Source of the DNA: Acridotheres tristis | Taxonomy: Eukaryota > Chordata > Aves > Passeriformes > Sturnidae | NCBI GenBank assembly: GCA_037013685.1 | Contig: CM072895.1 | Span: 10,948,463 to 11,012,462, forward strand | Direction of reading: 5' to 3' | DNA: 64,000 bases | In this document: positions 36,176 to 48,560 of the stretch, one piece after another | How the letters are laid out: each line of letters opens with the position of its first letter | Position numbering within the stretch: position 1 is the stretch's first letter | Translations under genes and position numbers: made by a program | The notes under the pieces: model-generated | Told to the model about the DNA's origin: nothing | The model's input: the letters and a program-made list of their open reading frames with translations, nothing else | The model's database searches: none

Positions 36176-39100
36176 ACTTTGGCTGAGAACACAGTATTCC
36201 GTTTTGTACACTCCTCTTCATAAGATGCTGTATAATGTCATGTTTAGTAAGCAGACAGACTTTCACACCCAGTTTATCTGTAAAAATCTGTTTGTAGTGG
36301 TTTTTCATAGGGTAAAGTTCCCAAGGCTGGGGAGGCGATCTCAGCCTTGGAGTCTTTGCAGTTTTCTTTTCTGCAGTGTCACGCATTTCTGATGTCAAAG
36401 GGAAGTCCACCTAGTTATTCTCCATGTCTGGAAGGGATGGTGAGAGCATTTGCTCTACCCCTCCACCAATCTGGAGTAGTGCAAATCTTCCACCTCCTCT
36501 GCTTCTAATCTCAGCTGAACCATGGAGCCAGCAAGCTCTGTTTTCCTGCATGGTAATTAAGTACTTCTTTTAAAAATCAAGAAGCTCAGTTCTGATCCTA
36601 TTATCTCTGGCTGTTTACAAACTCCAGGTGGAGTTACTCTAGATTTACTCCACATGCCTAGCAGCAGAATCAGGCCCAGTAAATAGAGCTATGAATCTTT
36701 TTAAGAGAAGCTGTTAAGAAGTAGCACATAGATTTATTGTAGCATCATGTGTGTGCAATTGTTGATGAACATCTTCTGTTGGAGGCTGAATACCTGCTGT
36801 GTTACAGCCTTGCTTTTAATGTTGAGATAGCATCGCTGCCAGCATCTCGTTGATGCACAGACAGATACCCATAAAAGGGCCAGATCTCGCTTGGTGTTAA
36901 ATGCCTTCATGTTTCATTAAGGTTGATGGCAGTGGAAGGCACACACTGCTTTGCAGGACGAGCAAGTCACGACGAGCCACTTGCCCTATGTGCTTTCTGT
37001 GGTAGAATTATGTCCCTAGTGTATGCATTTCTCTGGCTGCAAATGGCTAACACCCTTTTCCATTCACCAGCTAGTGACTTGGAAAGCAAGGGTCTTGAGG
37101 TTCTCTCAAATTTCTTAGTACCCATCAAAAATTTAGAGAATAGGGATTGCGCTGTTAGCATGTGATAGGTGTTCAGATATTTCTGCCAATGCTGCTAAGA
37201 GTCCTGAATGTTAAGGTTTGCAGCTTGCCTTTTAGGCTTCCTAGGCAGGAATTTGTCTGGTAGAGAGAGAGCGCAACTCTGTCCAGACTTGGCATCACAG
37301 AAAAAGAAAGAAGATCTGAAAGTGCCAGGTATTAGCCTTGCTGCTTAGCCTGTTTTTGGCCTCATTACACTAATCCAATTAAAGACTGATGGGAAAAGAA
37401 CGCACACTCCAGTGAAGGGGTTTGTGTAGCAACTGCTTTCCTTCCTGAGCATCTGGAGTGGCCTAAGTTATGTTGTGCATCACCACACCTCCTCGGGCCC
37501 TGCAGACCCACTGGTGCCTCCATGTGCCATGGTGTGTGCTCTTCTCCTGCATCGTGTCTCTCTTATTACTAATGGAGCATGGATGCGTTTTAGCTGCTGG
37601 TCAGCCCTCATTAATATCCAGAGATGACAGGTTGACATTTGTAAAGAAGACTTGCATTGACCTTCATGTTGTGCATCGGTGCGGTTGCCATACAGTGCCC
37701 TGTGCTGGATGCTTCTCCCTGTGCTGCCTCGGGAATGCATTTGTGTTAGCAAAGGTACTGACTGCTCTATAACCCTTTGCTGCTGTCAGGAATTCAGGCA
37801 GTGTGTCTGGATGTCTCTGCATCCCTCTGCCCATTCCAGGACTGGTTGCTGTAGAGCCTCTATCCATCCCAGTGAACAGGACTGGAGGGTGTTGGGGTTG
37901 CACTTCTGGCTCCTTGTGGAGGTTTGTTATTTGAATACTGGGGCCTTAATGAAAGACAGCTTTATGCCAATAGCAATGACCCATCTTCTTCCTTTTCTTG
38001 GCTCTTGTCTGGGAAGCAACAGAAGAAAAGGCTGTGCTGCCCAGGCATCCTGAGCGCTGTCAGTTGCCTGTCTCTCCCCCAGCCCACGCCATCCCGGCTT
38101 GAGGATTGCTGCAGCCTGCTCAACAATGACATTTATTAACAGAGGGGGCTTTGAAAAAAGGCAGGCTGCTCCTGCAAAGGCTTCTTGCTGTAACTCTGTC
38201 TCCTCTCACCAGCCCGTCTGAGGCAGTGGCTGCTGGTGTTGAAATTCATTAGTGTTACCTGACAGGCGATGGAGGCTTGCTCTGTCTGTTCCCACTTCCC
38301 TGCTCTCATGTCCCTGCTTCATGCATGCTGATATTTAAAGCTGATATGTGGCTCATAGGCTTGTTGCACTGTGACAAGTCTGAGGGTGGTTGAGAGAACT
38401 GAGAGGGTGGAAGGAAAGCAAAGAGGGAGGGAGGTAGGACCTGTCTCAGGATTTCTGTGAAAGCCCAGGGCTTTTCAGACCCTCTCCAGATGTACTGTCT
38501 TTCCACAGCCACTGCTTGTGAATTTTAAGTACAGCCATGCAGGTGCGGTTTGTCCTGCACTGATGGGGGGCAGAAAGCACACTGTGCTTGGTGAGAGTGG
38601 GGTGCAGTCACCTGGCAAGGGCTTATTTGGTAGAAAGCAAGAGCAAGTGGGTTCCTCTGGCCTCTTGGCTGGTCTGTGGGGCTGTGAAGTGTGTGAGTGG
38701 AGAGCCAGAGGTCTGGCACAGGGTTTGTCCTTCACTTTGGACAGAAGCCTGTTTGCACTGAGTGGCAAAGTCACTCCAGCACTGAGGAGGTGTCTCCTGC
38801 CAAAGCCTTCAGTTACACAGGAAAGTTGCCCCAGTCTAACCTGAATTACTGGGATGAGGGAGTTGGGATTTGGGGATTTTTGTGGTGGTGTATATCAGCA
38901 TGCTTCAGTTTTCGTAGGCTGTGGTGTGGCTTGGGCTGTTCTTTGTGCCTGGGCCACTCTACTGTGTACAGTTGCTGTGACATCGCCCTAACAGAGCCCT
39001 CCTAGTCTGGCACTGTGGTTTTGGCAACCTGCAGCTGCCCCTTTGGGAGGGTATGGATCTACCTAAACTGCTCTGAATTCCTAGCTTGACCCCATCTCAT

Positions 39101-39714
39101 GGAAGTGTAGGTTAAGTGCAGACAGATGCAGCTTTGCCTGTTGTGGTGCCATTTCTCTGCTAAATCAATTCAGATGTCTTAGCATAGGATGTTATTCCCT
39201 TGCTAGCTTGCGCTGTTGGGAGAGGACACCTAAGCTCTCCTCTTGGCTGGGCAGACATGCCACTCCACATCAAAACAGAGCAGCACCTCTGAGCTGTGTG
39301 GTCCAGAATGTTGACCAGCCTTGCTTTGAATGAAGAGACCCAGCTGAGGTGGTTTGACAGCTCTTCTCTTTCACCATGATGCTGTTGGATGCTTCAGCAT
39401 CCCAGCAGCTTCCTTCTTCAGTGAAGCATTTCCAGGGCAGGAGCCTGCCAGTGCTCTCCTTTGCATCCCAATGCATAGGTGTTGACCAGGACACAATTAA
39501 AATGTTCTGCATCTCTTACAATGCAAGGTCTCCAAGGAATGGATTTTTTTGGACAGTTAAGATCAGGTCTATAAACCCCAAGATTTAATGTCCCTTTATC
39601 TTTCCATAGAGGAACTTGTTTTTTAACTGCCTCGATATCAATACACCCTGTGTATAGCAAGTGGCCCAATTTCTTTGTCTCCTGACATCCTGAACCCAGA
39701 AGCAGATGGATGTT

Positions 39715-40330
39715 AACCAGCTCTGATTAGTTGGGAGAATCAAGCATTAATTTTTTATACGCCAGAACCACCTGAGTGACGGAAATCAATTATGGCTGCC
39801 CCTCCCCCTTCCATATTAATGTGTTGGCTCTGAGCAGAGATGGAGGGACCTGTTGAAATGAGAAACCCCTATTTCTTCGTTTGACCCTCTAGATAATTAG
39901 GGTTAAATTGATATGCTATCGCACTGGTGACACATTTTATCTGCCTCTGTTTGTACAAGAGGATACAATAGTGGAGGAAGGACCAATTTGTGCCCTGCTT
40001 TAGCTAACCAGACTGAGATAAAAGGTGTCACTAGTATGATAACGTTCTTGCCTCATGCTCCTTTATTGTTGCTCAATTTGCCTTTTTTTTTTTTTAATCC
40101 TGTTCTTTTTCTTTCGGTTCCCTTGGTCATATTTTAACTCCATGCCATCGCATAATGACGCCCTGCTAAATGTGTGTGGAGATAGGCAACTCTGGCTGAC
40201 AGCCTTCCCTGATAACCGAATTCCAGCCCATCCATCACTAGGCTGCTCTCCCTAACTTAAGGAAAGTGATAACTAAAGCAAGGCCGTTTATCACCGCCAA
40301 GCTGTGCGCTTCTTGCTGCCTTGGAGAGAG
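39715..40330. promoter_or_regulatory. Candidate conserved non-coding element(s), possibly two joined
   Basis: Left part (39715-40040): GATTAG near 39725, GCATTAATTTTTTATACG near 39744, ATCAATTATGG near 39785, CATATTAATG near 39812, GATAATTAGGG near 39892. Right part (40100-40330): ATCGCATAATGACG near 40146, GATAACCG near 40211, GATAACTAAAG near 40268, TTTATCACCGCC near 40287, plus several CpGs. A T run at 40083-40095 separates them. The density of AT-core and GATA-type sites and of CpGs in an unrepetitive stretch of about 600 bases is the strongest such signal in this intron. No exon or repeat seen. Confidence 0.5.
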
Positions 40331-41546
40331 CTGGCTTCAACAGGAGAAATGCAGCCATGTCACCTCACCTCCTATTTGCATCCCGTTCATCTCCAGGCCC
40401 CATTTACTCTGCAGGATGGTGAAGCAGGGCTGGATGGAAATCTGAGCCTGGGGTGGTGAAATGGAAATGGTGCAGAGCTGCCACTGCTGACCATGGTCTA
40501 AGAAGGACTTAGACTTGCTTAGCTGGGAGAGGCGAGTGTGCTACCTGATGTCACTTGCTCTTCTGCCCAAAGGGGATCTGCATTTTGGGAGCAGGCAGAA
40601 ATTACATGCTCCCATCTCTGCTTCTGGGAGGACAGAGCACCAGAGCTGCATTGGAGGCTGGAAAATCCCACAGCCATTTTCAGGTTTCTCTATATTGAAT
40701 GCAGTTTGGCTGATGGGGTGGTTTTTGAGAGCCAGCTTCCTTCCCAAGGAGTGAGAACTTCAGTGTTTGTGAAGCCAATTAGACCTCATTCAAAAACTGG
40801 AATGATCGTGGGATGTTGAATGCAGCAAAATGTGCCATCATTTTTCTTCTCCCTTACCTGAGGGAGGGCCAAATCCTGAGCTCTCTGCTAAAGCAAAGCT
40901 GCCCTCAGTGAGCAAGTTGGCTCTGGCAAGAGCAAGAAGCCATACTGAGCATAAAAGCTTATTTCTCATATAAGTGAATGCTCAAGTGAATGGTGGCTCT
41001 CATAAATAGACATACTTCCTTAAAGGCCATGGTACTTCAGTTCCACAGGACAACCACAGATATGCCTTATTCAGTCCAGCCTGGAAAAGATGATAGAGAA
41101 ACTCCTGCCTGGTCACCAGGCTGAAGAGTGGGGGGGACCCCTGCAGGTGACAGTCTTGGAGCTGGGGAAGATATTTTGCAAAGGTATTTTCCTCCCGGTA
41201 GGTACTAGGAAACCTGGGTTCTGTGTGGTGATAGCCCCTAGTTCCCTGTGCCAGGATTGCTGCATATTCAGACTAGACCACACCCAGGTAGCGATTCCTC
41301 GCTAATCCTTGCTCAGTGACTGTGATCTCAGTGACCTGGAGCCACCAGGACTGCATCTTCCACCTCAGGGATAGACTTATGTTTTGGTCTGTGCTGCTGA
41401 CAGTCTGCCTGCCCAGGTTATAACGTGAGTGTTGATCTCCTGGTGCTTGAAAAACTTGAAGCCCCTCTGCTGCTGACAAGAAATGAGGGGAGCAGAAGCT
41501 TGGAGGGGGAGGGGGAATGTCCTCAGGTCAACAGCTTCACAGGCAG

Positions 41547-41660
41547 TTTCTGGGGTTGTTACTTGTTTGCAAAAATGCGTCATTTATTTAGTTGACATAT
41601 TTATTTGGAGCATTTATTTTCTCCAATTAAAGGCCCACTGTCCAGTGCCCAGGGCACACT
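41547..41660 (+). repeat. Related sequence pair, copy 1
   Basis: Matches 43068-43194. A 29-base core at 41580-41608 (central part TTTAGTTGACATATTTATTT) is identical to 43114-43142, and the following 52 bases align without a gap at a fixed offset of 1534 (34 identities counted by eye). A second anchor, TTTCTGGGGTTGT at 41547, matches at offset 1521, so a 13-base insertion/deletion lies between. Could be a local duplication or two copies of an unnamed interspersed repeat. Confidence 0.75.
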
Positions 41661-43067
41661 GCCATCAGTCTCAGGGTGAAAATAGAACCAGACTGTCCAG
41701 TTTGCTGGGCCTTTTGGTCCCACAGGGATGGCAGTGCTTTAGATGTCATTCGTTGCACTGGGTGGTTTGCTGTCAATTCCTGTGGCTAACAAGAGCAATG
41801 CTGCTCACTTCTTCTGGGTCCTATCCAAATGTTAGGTAAATTGATAATTTTTCTTCTAACTGGAGCTAGGCTGAGACCTGTATTAATGAGAAAGCCTCTT
41901 GGGTTTGGAGGCGAAACTAAGTTTTTGTAACATACCTTTTGTTAAGTTCTGTCATCATCCTCACTAGCTAAATGTGAACAGACTGAAAGAGGTTGAGCTA
42001 ATCAAGCGCCTTTATTTAGACCAGTTGTTTCTTTTAGATGATTCTTTTTCTTGTGATCTTTCTTGATTTGGGCACCAGCAAAAAGCAGCTTTTCTGGAGA
42101 AAGAGCTTTCTCAGCATGCTGCTTGGGGCTGGTCAGGTCTGTTCGACTAAGGGATGTCATGGACATCTGTGTAATGGCTGTAAAATGCATGGGCCAGGCT
42201 GCTGTTTGTGTGCCAGTGTGCAATTGTGAGGAGTGATTCCAGATGCTTTATTTCAGCACGATGGCATCAGATAAGCTGTGCCCAAGGATGGGACTGTGCT
42301 GTTAACTTGCACTACTTGCCCTGCAAAACGCTGTGGCCCTGCTCTTTGCAAGCTCGATCTTTTGAAGCCTTCCTTTGTCCTTCGGACATTCTTATTCAAA
42401 TCTGTCTGTATGACTTAAATGATTGATCCTAAATCATCACATGTACAAGTTCTCAGGACCAGGCATTTGACTTTGGCATAGGAAGTCTATTACTTTCTTA
42501 GCCTAAGCAGGGCAAAGGTAGTGCACAGGTGGGTCCCAGGCATGCTGGCTCTGTTGGCCATATATATCCCAGGTGATTCCTCTGGATATGTTTCCCAGCT
42601 TCCTTCCTTTTCTTCACATGGAAATGGAGGAGTCACCAAGACCAGACTGCTCTGGTACTGCACTACCCTGGGTCTCACATTATCTGCAAGTGCATGATCT
42701 GTATTGCTCCTTCATCTCTTTACTTGGGGAAATGTCTGGAGAGATGCTTCCCTGTTCACCAAAGGCTTTGTAGCTGGGCTGACCGCTCAGGTACTGCTTG
42801 GGATACTGATGGTGCACCTTGGGGTGTTTGCCTTGCGTCCACTTCTCACCAGAGCTTGAGTCTGAAGACTAGTCTGGACTATTCACTCTTTCCTCCTTGG
42901 AGAGCAGGAGAAGACTTTGCCGTGGACATGGTGGTCTGTGTTCCAATGTTTGAGCAGCTGAAGCTGGCACTTATAGCTCTTCCTCCTCCCCTACAGTCTC
43001 CTCCTACAACTTCCATGTGCCTGAGGAAGTTGGGAGATTCCCCACCCTCTCTGTTTGCAAAAGCTGA

Positions 43068-43194
43068 TTTCTGGGGTTGTGACTTTTAACATGCACAAAT
43101 GGCGCTAATTTAGTCATTTATTTAGTTGACATATTTATTTGGGATGTTCCTTTGCTTCACTTAAAGATCCTGTGACCAGTGCCCCAGGCATGCT
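43068..43194 (+). repeat. Related sequence pair, copy 2
   Basis: Same orientation as the copy 1.53 kb upstream. It keeps the identical core at 43114-43142 and a shared downstream block CCAGTGCCC at 43176. The upstream flank differs, with a 13-base excess over copy 1. The two flanks outside this region show at most vague similarity. Confidence 0.75.
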
Positions 43195-44162
43195 CAGCAG
43201 TATGTGAATGAACAAGATCCATCAATTACTCTTGATCAGATCAAAGTGGCCAGGAAATACTCACATAACTCATGTCCCTGCACAGGCTTGGCTGGAGCCA
43301 CATGGTTTGCAACTCAGCGTTCCCCAGCTGAGGGGCACATCCTCTCTTCCCTGAAAACACACTGGGATTAGTACAGTGTGGGAGAAGCAGCTTTCCTGCG
43401 GTGCTGCTGTCCCTTCAGGCAATCTGCCTCCCTTTCTGGTGCTGTTTTGTTTTGAGCCTTATTCCATCGGTTTTCTGTAGGAAGGGAGAGGATCAATATG
43501 TGTGCTCACAGGTCTGGCTGCTGTGCTCACATCCCTAGTGAGACAGTGGTGAAACAGGGATTCATCTTGTATCTTCAGAGTTGTGTCTGCTCTCCTTCCA
43601 AGCACCTGCTTGGAAAATAGCCCCTGCTTTCTTAGCCCTACAGCTTTGCTATCCAAAAAATGAATGCTGTGGTGCCGTCTTCCCTCCTTCATATCTCTTT
43701 TGATGTTTTAACTGTAAAGGCCAAATGGAGAAGCACCAGGGCATGACAGGTGAATTGTCAGTCCTTCTGTCTGCCCTGTAAGCTGCTGGCAGAGCAGGAT
43801 GGTTTTGCAGGGATTTGTGAGGGGTTTGCTTCGCCCAAGGACAGCCTGGATACTCCATTTGTGTTTGTGTGTTAGCCAGTGTGGAGAAGAACTGAGTGCT
43901 GCACTTGTACACACAGCTGTTCAAAATGTTTAGTCTTAAAGGTTTCAGCAGCCTGGATGTGTCTGGATGTATGTAAGTCTTAAGCCAAGCTATACTCTCA
44001 TGAGATTTTTTGCCAAGAGTGATGGTGTTTCTGATGTGCAGCATGATGTTACAGCAGACTTGAGAGTCTTTTCCATCTCCGAACGAAATGCACTTAAGAA
44101 AACAGAGTTTGTGTTGTCAAGACACTGATTGAATCAAACTTGCTCTCTCTTCTCTCTTACAG

Positions 44163-44235
44163 GTTACCAGGACAATGCCAGTACTTAGGGCTGCCGGTTG
44201 CTGATTACTTCAAACAGTGGATTAATCTGAAAAAG
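44163..44235 (+). CDS. ERI3: ERI3 coding exon: segment between ExoII and ExoIII
   Basis: A 73-base exon: G completes a Met codon begun in the previous exon, followed by 24 residues, LPGQCQYLGLPV then ADYFKQWINLKK. Acceptor is a long CT-rich tract ending TTACAG; donor AAG|GTACTT. The WINLKK motif corresponds to WINIRK in ERI1 and precedes the helices that carry the ExoIII His and Asp. The sequence matches human ERI3 exactly as I recall it. The next exon should begin with AYSF; it was searched for by eye from 44236 to 64000 and not found. Confidence 0.97.
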
Positions 44236-45129
44236 GTACTTCTGTGCAAGCTGCCATGGCCCCTGTTTCCCTGCCTCCCTCCTCCCCTTGTCCTTCACTT
44301 TTCCTCTTTAAGGAGGTGTCTAATAACTACTGCTGTTTTGCATTGAAATGAGTTATTTTCTCAGAAGCTGGGCTGAGCTGAGTCCTCCAGCTCCCTATTG
44401 TATCTTGTCTAATAGAGTCTTACTGTACTTGATGGGATGTGTTCTGCAGCTGGGGAGAATCCCATTGTGGCAGGCACAGTGCAATGTCTCTGCATAATAC
44501 TGGGACTCCTTTTCAGTGAAGGCTGTGTTGTCACTAGTACTGCTGACTTTGTTTTGTTTTGCAGCCATATGAGGCTCCTAGGAGCATGGTTCCCACCAGA
44601 TGAAATTCCGGTTAATAAATGTGGAAATACTCCAATATAAAAATCAGCATTTCTCTTTGTGGCATGAGGAAAGGGGGCTGTCTCAGCAGCACATTCAACT
44701 AAGAGATCAGTGATCGCTTTGCTAAGCAAATTGCCTTGGACTGAGTACTGTCTAGTGCCTTGTCTTTTGCTCCATGCCTTTACTGGGTGGTTAAGAAGTA
44801 GCATGCTGTGCGTCCACAAGGACTCCTGGCACAGCTGCTTCATCTGCACAGAAAAACGTGGTAATGCCATAAGGCACAAACCAAAGTGGGAAGAAAAGAA
44901 CAAGTGTGATTACAAGCAGGAGCAGGGTGAGGGAGGAGGCTGCAGTTTGTGTACAAGAGAAATTGGGGTGGCCCTCCTGGTTAAACCTTTAGATGAGTAA
45001 GATTCCCTTCCTCCATCCAATTTAGTGCTTTATTTGGGTTTCTATGTCTTTTCCTGGTAATTAAGGGTCTCAGTAAGTGGGATTTTCTTATAAACAGCTC
45101 GTTGTTCTTGCAGGCTTTTCTTTTGTTCT

Positions 45130-45450
45130 TTTATTTATTTATTGTTTTAAATGGAAGTGTGAGTGACAGGCTGAGCGGCCCCAGAAGGACAATTTGCATG
45201 ATCTGTTCCGTCAAATAGGGTAGAACATGAACTTAACAAGGGATGCTGGCAGCACATTCCTGGCTGAACTTGTCAAAGGGTCTTGTATTTCCCTGCTGTC
45301 AGAGCAAATCTTTTGGCTGATTGCTGGTCCTTGGTAAATGAAATCTGAAAGCACATTGGGGCATTCTGCAGTTCAGTGACCATTAATGATCGCCATTTGA
45401 AGTTCACTAAACTTCCGGTGAATGGATAGCAGCTATATAACCAGCAGGTT
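45130..45450. promoter_or_regulatory. Possible conserved non-coding element
   Basis: Motifs TTTATTTATTTATTG near 45131, a Pou-type AATTTGCATGATC near 45191, CATTAATGATCGCC near 45382 and a CpG-bearing ACTTCCGGTGAATGG near 45411. It ends just before a long A run. The texture is similar to the stronger blocks but less dense in sites. Composition only. Confidence 0.32.
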
Positions 45451-45473
45451 GATGGCTACAGAATAATAATACT

Positions 45474-45501
<28 letters not shown>
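45474..45501. repeat. A run, 28 bases
   Basis: Longest homopolymer in the window, preceded by AATAATAATACT. No LINE or SINE body recognised upstream. Its length makes it likely to vary between individuals. Confidence 0.95.
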
Positions 45502-45506
<5 letters not shown>

Positions 45507-47987
45507 GTGTACTGTGATGCTTGCTAAGAAGTAGGTTGATCCAGCCATGCTCCTCCTCTGGGCCTCAGGATGAATGACTTATGGCACTTTCCCATAGTTC
45601 AAGGCTCCTGGATTTATTGTGTTAGGAGCTAGGATTCATCATTATGTAGATGTCCAGGGAAGTGTGTCTTCTTTGAGGTGAGCATTCATGTATTTCATGT
45701 CAGCAAATACTCTGATAGTAAGCTGAGGGCTGGTAAGCATCCATGAAGTCCCAAGGACAGAGCTAAAGGCAGGAGCAGGAGGGAAGTTGTTACAGTGAAA
45801 TGTTCCTATAGGCAGCTCACTGAAAGGATCACATGCTGAGCATGTAGGATGGGGGCACGTGGGTTGGGTTGTCCTCCTCTGCAATTGTGTTACTTGGAAA
45901 GTAAAGGTTCAACCTCCTTCAGATTGTGCAGGAAAGAGAATGTGAGAGAGAAATGTTGATCTTCTTCCAACCCCTTTAGTCCCTTAAAAACAATCAAGTT
46001 TTTCTGACACTTTAATACCTGACACTCACTGTGCCACGCTCTGCTCTCAGATGCTTTTGGGGCAACTGCCTGTGTGTTTTCACAAGAGAGAATTTCCAGC
46101 CTAGATAACTGATTCTGTCCAAGCAGATGGACTCAGTGGAGACTCAGTCTCTATTGAATGAGCTCCCAGTGTGAGACAGATAAGAGTGGACAGGTAACTA
46201 GACCCCCATTCTTCCCTGCATAGCTCAGGTGTCCCTTTTTCCCCCTCCCTCTGGCACATTCCTGACTTAGAAATACCTCCTAGGCTGTCTGCCTCTGACC
46301 TGATGCATGAAGTAAGTGAAGGTGTTGGAGGGTGGGTGGGGCTTGCAGTGTGAAACTGATGATTTCTCGGTCATGGATAAAGCAGAGACTTGAATGTTTC
46401 AGATTTCAAAAAAACAGGCACATATGACAGAGAGCAGTTTCCTGAAGGATGGCCCCACCTGCACCTGCTGCATCTTCTTTAAGTCTTTACTTATGAACAG
46501 TGATAACAAGAGGACCTTTCTGAATTAGGGAGCACCTCCTGCAGCTACCAGACAATGCTGAAGTAGGATTACACACAGACAAGTTTGTGTACCAGTGTGT
46601 ATTGCAGTAGCAACAAAATACGTTCCAGATTCCTCTGCCGATGCACACAGAGCTTCAAGTCCTCTTTGTCTCTGCTTTGTATCCTTCTAAAAAACAGTCT
46701 CTTGTCTGGACTCCCTCTGTCAGAGCGTAGGATGCTCCAGAGCTCAGCAGATCTTCTTCCTGCAGCGGTGAGAGAGTCTTTCTTAGAGTTCATTTGCCAA
46801 TAAACTTCCCTTTTCACTGCTGAGCTGTAGGAGTAGTTGAGGTGAGAACTTTGTTGCCTGCAGGCAGCTTTCACGGTTTCCTAGACCTGCCTCTCGGGCA
46901 AGCTGGAGACAGGAATTGCCTCCAGTAGCTGTCACACTTGCTTTGCCTCAAGCAAACCTTGTTGGATTGGTCTGGCCGTTCAGGTGGTGGTGTGCTCCAC
47001 ATGTGATTGCTGCAATGGTGGCCACAGTGTCTTGGGATATGTAAAAAAATCTTCTGTGGAGGAGATGGGGGGGGAGGGAAAAGCTGCCTGTGCACTTGAC
47101 CATGTTTGCTGAAGTTTTACCTTGCCCTGTGCCCTCCCCAGCCTGCTAATGCATCCCTTCCATCAGGCCTGATCAGTGTTTGCTGACATTTTTAATGTCA
47201 CTGAGCGATCTTGTATCTCTAGTGAACTGTCAGTGTAGAGCTGACTCGGGGCAGAGAGTTTATCATGTTCTTCACTTCGATTAGCTCAGCCTTGTGGGAG
47301 GGGAGCAGAAGGCAGAGGAGGCTTTCTTTGAATGCTGCAACATTTCAGATATCCCCCTAAACCATCTCAATAGAGACCCACCATCCCATCTGCCAGTTCT
47401 CCTTAGATACCTGTCATGTTGATCTGTAGAGGCCCTGTGGGTTAGGACTGAGGTGCAGAACCTGAGCTACATCACTGGAGCTGCATGCTCAGGGTGGAAA
47501 TAACAGAGAGTGCTTTATGTCAGGAGAGAGGGGCACCAGTGGAGTAATGTGTGCAGAAAGCAGGAGGCCATGGGTCAAGATTTATGCAAAAAGGAAAGCT
47601 GCTGCAGCTAGCAAGCTACAACCAAGCTGCTGCCCCAAGAGTATCCTCAGATAGCCTGGGTAAAACCATTACTGCTTATTCTAACACAAGGATCAGCTCT
47701 CATTTGTGCTCCCTCTGCTCTTTCAGGAGCCTCTGTGGTTTGTTTTCCAGTTCCCACTGGAGTTAGCAGCATGGCTGGTCCCATGGTGAATCATCACCCC
47801 TGGGACTGGAACCAGTGCTTGTGTTAGGCTGAGGACGCAGTGCCTGCAATCACAGGATGTCAAGAGCCTGGGAATGAGAAATCCTGCAGGAAGTAGGAGT
47901 TGTCAGCACCATTGGGCTGGGAGCATATTACTGAAGGGAGAGCAGTTTAAAGGAGGGAGGAGGTGGAAGAAGAGGGGTGAAGATAGA

Positions 47988-48000
47988 TTTTTTTTTTTTT
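47988..48000. repeat. T run, 13 bases
   Basis: Short homopolymer with no recognisable parent element. Confidence 0.9.
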
Positions 48001-48224
48001 ACAATGAACTTGTGCAAGAAGAATGTTAGAAAGATGATGAGGGTATCAAAATGGCCAGACCAAATATGTAACCCAGATTATCTTTATGCCAGAGGCCAGT
48101 AGCCGATGCTTGCAGGTGTAAGAGGGAGGCATGGTTTGAGTCAGCTTTCTCTGATTCCCAGCAATTGTCTCCTCAAGACCTGAGAGCTGTTCCTGGACCA
48201 CTGTATCTAGCACCCACTGTTTTT

Positions 48225-48560
48225 ACCATGGCCACTAGAAACTTGTACACACTTTTCTGAATCTGCTCATGCTTTCAGTTTCTACAGCATCCTGCGGCAA
48301 TGACTTTTGCTATTTAATTATGCATCAATTATACTCTGTTTATTCATACATTGTATGAAGATGCAGGTCCCTTTGTTTCTTTTAAACCTATTGTGAGATA
48401 ATTTTCTTGGACCTAGGTCTTGCATTGTGTGAAAGAACACGTTTCTAGTCCTTCATGGTGTTACTCTTGATTTGAGACCTCAGTCATATTCTTGCTCAAT
48501 TGTCTTTTCCAGCACAACAAAACGTGTTGGAGGGCTAGCGCAAAGGCACTTACGGGCTCT
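48225..48560 (-). mobile_element. Ancient CR1-type LINE fragment, - orientation
   Basis: The + strand text 'cttttctgaatctgctcatg', 'ctttcagtttctacagcatcc', 'ggcaatgacttttgctat', 'ttaattatgcat' and, further on, 'tttgtttcttttaaacctat', then 'gacctcagtcatattc' and 'ctcaattgtcttttccagc' follows in order the reverse complement of the conserved sauropsid CR1 family that is common in turtles and crocodilians ('ctgaatc..tcatgctttcag', 'catcctgtggcaatgag', 'taattatgc', 'gttttaaacctgc', 'agacctc.atcatat', 'gtcttttccaagctg'). The copy is much diverged, with insertions. Edges are uncertain by tens of bases. Confidence 0.7.

Larger units (their letters stand above)
24474..44162 (+). other. ERI3: ERI3 intron, 19.7 kb
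   Basis: Donor GTGAGT at 24474; acceptor is a long CT-rich tract ending TTACAG at 44162. It contains probable MIR fossils (25480-25565, 28700-28840), a CR1 fragment (35950-36175), candidate conserved blocks (26285-26480, 33210-33520, 34330-34640, 39715-40330) and a pair of related sequences near 41.6 and 43.1 kb. The stretches 29.0-33.1, 34.7-35.9, 36.2-39.7 and 40.4-41.5 kb show no gene, RNA or repeat that I can support. Confidence 0.9.

Noticed and set aside
44409..44903. 164-codon open frame on the - strand just after the last visible exon
   Set aside because: No recognisable domain; antisense to intron, without matching signals.
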